From: Hungateiclostridiaceae bacterium UBA3922
GTDB taxonomy: Bacteria > Bacillota > Clostridia > Acetivibrionales > DTU013
Reading direction: 5' to 3'
NCBI GenBank assembly: GCA_002386045.1
Contig: DGEQ01000021.1
Span: 34,037 to 55,139, forward strand
Length of the DNA: 21,103 nucleotides
Part shown: positions 20,363 through 21,103 of the stretch, piece by piece
How the letters are laid out: the number at the start of each line of letters is the position of its first letter
Numbering within the stretch: the stretch's first letter is position 1
Notes under the pieces: generated by a model
Seen by the model: the letters and a program-made list of their open reading frames with translations, nothing else
The model's database searches: none
Told to the model about the DNA's origin: nothing
Made by a program: the position numbers and the translations under genes

Positions 20363-20621
20363 GCAGAGAACATTGTCAGCCTGAAATGTCCGGATAACCT
20401 ATAATTTTGAACCTGCTAACGTGACATAGGGAGTCCGGTGTTTGGAAGCAGATGCCAGGCCACAACCTAATTCCGACACACGTTGTGTGCGGCGGTGGTA
20501 GGCAGAAGCTTTCAACAGGACACCCACCTGGCCTTGGGCTAGGTGTCAAAATATAGGGAAACGGCTTTTCGGGTTCAGTAAAAATGCAGAGGACTTGTCT
20601 TCAAAGACAGTCCTCTTTTTT
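20363..20621 (+). ncRNA. Highly structured non-coding RNA, about 255 nt (raiA-like or 6S-like, unproven)
   Basis: A promoter and a terminator enclose a stretch without an ORF but with nested pairing. An outer stem is CTGAA (20381-20385) with TTCAG (20574-20578). A long-range stem is CCTATAATTTTGA (20398-20410) with TCAAAATATAGG (20546-20557), differing by one bulged A. GCCAGG (20454-20459) can pair with CCTGGC (20527-20532). There are two local hairpins: CCG-CACAC/GTGTG-CGG (20473-20492) and GACACC/GGTGTC (20519-20547). The multi-branched shape argues against a simple rod-like 6S RNA. The size, clostridial host and structure remind me of the raiA-motif RNA class, but I cannot confirm this from sequence alone. 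It lacks the tmRNA, RNase P and SRP signatures I know. Confidence 0.72.
20588..20621 (+). terminator. Terminator of the structured RNA
   Basis: AGAGGACT (20588-20595) and GTCT pair with AGAC and AGTCCTCT around a TCAA loop, followed by six Ts (20616-20621). It is a textbook rightward terminator. Confidence 0.85.
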
Positions 20622-20685
20622 GTGGTTTTTGGCTTTTGGCCGCCCCGGCTTTCAGTTGCTGCCGGTTTCAGGCGAGTCTCGGTTT

Positions 20686-21102
20686 TCAGCTGCCTTTGGT
20701 TTTCACGTCCCCCCCGGTCCATTCCGCAGGTTCCTGCCACTCTTCCCAGATTTTCATCGCTTCGGGGTCGAGGGACGGCTTCGGGCGCTCAGCGGATGTT
20801 TCCCTGGCCTCCGTTGTCCCATGGACTTTTTGACGGTCACCCGCCGCCGGTGCTGTCGTGCCTGTGGCGCCGGCATTTTCATCGGCAGCCTGCTGCGTTT
20901 TTTGCCGGGGAGTCACCGGGCCGGTGTATCCCGGAGATCGATCCGGCCTGCCGTGTGCCGGCCCGGAACAGTCTTCGGGGAGCACGCTTTTGTCCTGCCC
21001 GGCCGCAGGGCCGGACAGCCCGGTCCTGCCGCATTGGCCGGCTGCCTGTGATAACCTGTTTTCAAGGAGGCTGAGCCGGAGCGAAAGCTTTTCCGTTTCC
21101 TT
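20686..21102 (-). CDS. Hypothetical protein, 5' end missing
   Basis: On the minus strand the frame is open from the right edge to a TGA at 20686-20688, giving 138 visible residues, so the start is outside the window. The first visible part, KETEKLSLRLSLLENRLSQA, looks like the end of an amphipathic or coiled-coil helix. The remainder is a Gly/Pro/Thr/Ala-rich low-complexity tail ending in a Trp/Glu-rich segment (EAMKIWEEWQEPAEW) and GGDVKTKGS. Rightward ORFs in the same region are Arg/Phe/Pro-rich, lack ribosome binding sites and look like shadows. The tail gives no family clue. The gene converges on the structured RNA, whose terminator is 65 bases away. A GTG at 20985 is in frame but there is no reason to think translation starts there. 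Confidence 0.6.
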   Translation of the reverse strand, partial: KETEKLSLRLSLLENRLSQAAGQCGRTGLSGPAAGQDKSVLPEDCSGPAHGRPDRSPGYTGPVTPRQKTQQAADENAGATGTTAPAAGDRQKVHGTTEARETSAERPKPSLDPEAMKIWEEWQEPAEWTGGDVKTKGS

Positions 21103-21103
21103 T

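Noticed and set aside
20363..20621. tmRNA, RNase P or SRP RNA
   Set aside because: The tRNA-like end of tmRNA, the conserved RNase P core strings and the SRP apical loop were not found; the long-range stems do not match their layouts as I know them.
20584..21074. Rightward ORFs of 155-159 codons at the right end
   Set aside because: Their products are Arg/Phe/Pro-rich, they begin inside or next to the terminator and have no ribosome binding site. The leftward frame is more protein-like.
1..21103. Mobile elements, CRISPR, tRNA or rRNA genes
   Set aside because: No transposase, integrase, phage gene, regular spaced repeats, tRNA cloverleaf or rRNA sequence was recognised on either strand.

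Overview
The window looks like chromosomal DNA from a spore-forming member of the Clostridia (Firmicutes). The evidence is an alpha/beta small acid-soluble spore protein, a YtxC-type sporulation protein, clostridial families of unknown function (DUF1540, DUF378, DUF6062, DUF6873, DUF3343), strong AGGAGG-type ribosome binding sites and frequent TTG starts. By eye the DNA is moderately GC-rich in genes, yet arginine is mostly AGG, isoleucine is often ATA and the gaps are AT-rich. I see no tRNA, rRNA, CRISPR array, insertion sequence or phage gene. All functional names come from recognising motifs, not from a search.

Layout. 1-3000: the 3' end of an unknown cysteine-containing protein, then an NfeD-like membrane protein with a long Asp/Gly/Ala spacer, followed by a flotillin (a membrane microdomain pair). 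3100-9200: zapA, a terminator, a long U32 (RlhA-like) protein, a dUTPase with a large insertion, and a solitary Eco57I/TaqI-like adenine DNA methyltransferase. 9200-12530: a promoter and Nudix-fold protein with a degenerate Nudix box, a YigZ/IMPACT protein, a convergent orphan histidine kinase, and a YebC-family protein. 12540-13730: four short leftward genes (membrane CxxC protein, SASP, DUF378, DUF1540). 13834-13976: a cluster of hairpins with no gene. 14070-16020: DUF6873 protein and YtxC. 16140-17250: a complete promoter-to-terminator unit with no convincing ORF (candidate sRNA), then a separately promoted P-loop ATPase fused to an Asp23-like domain. 17350-20210: a two-repeat DUF4397 protein, a leftward duplicated CxxC/CxxH (DUF6062) protein, an OGG1-type 8-oxoguanine glycosylase and a DUF3343 protein. 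20327-20621: a promoter, a highly structured RNA of about 255 nt and a terminator. 20686 to the right edge: the 3' part of an unknown leftward gene.

Most genes are housekeeping or sporulation-lineage genes in short units and do not form one pathway. The most interesting items are the two non-coding transcription units (about 16178-16350 and 20363-20621), the hairpin cluster at 13834-13976, the P-loop/Asp23 fusion, the insertion in the dUTPase, the degenerate Nudix box and the internally duplicated zinc-site-like DUF6062 protein.
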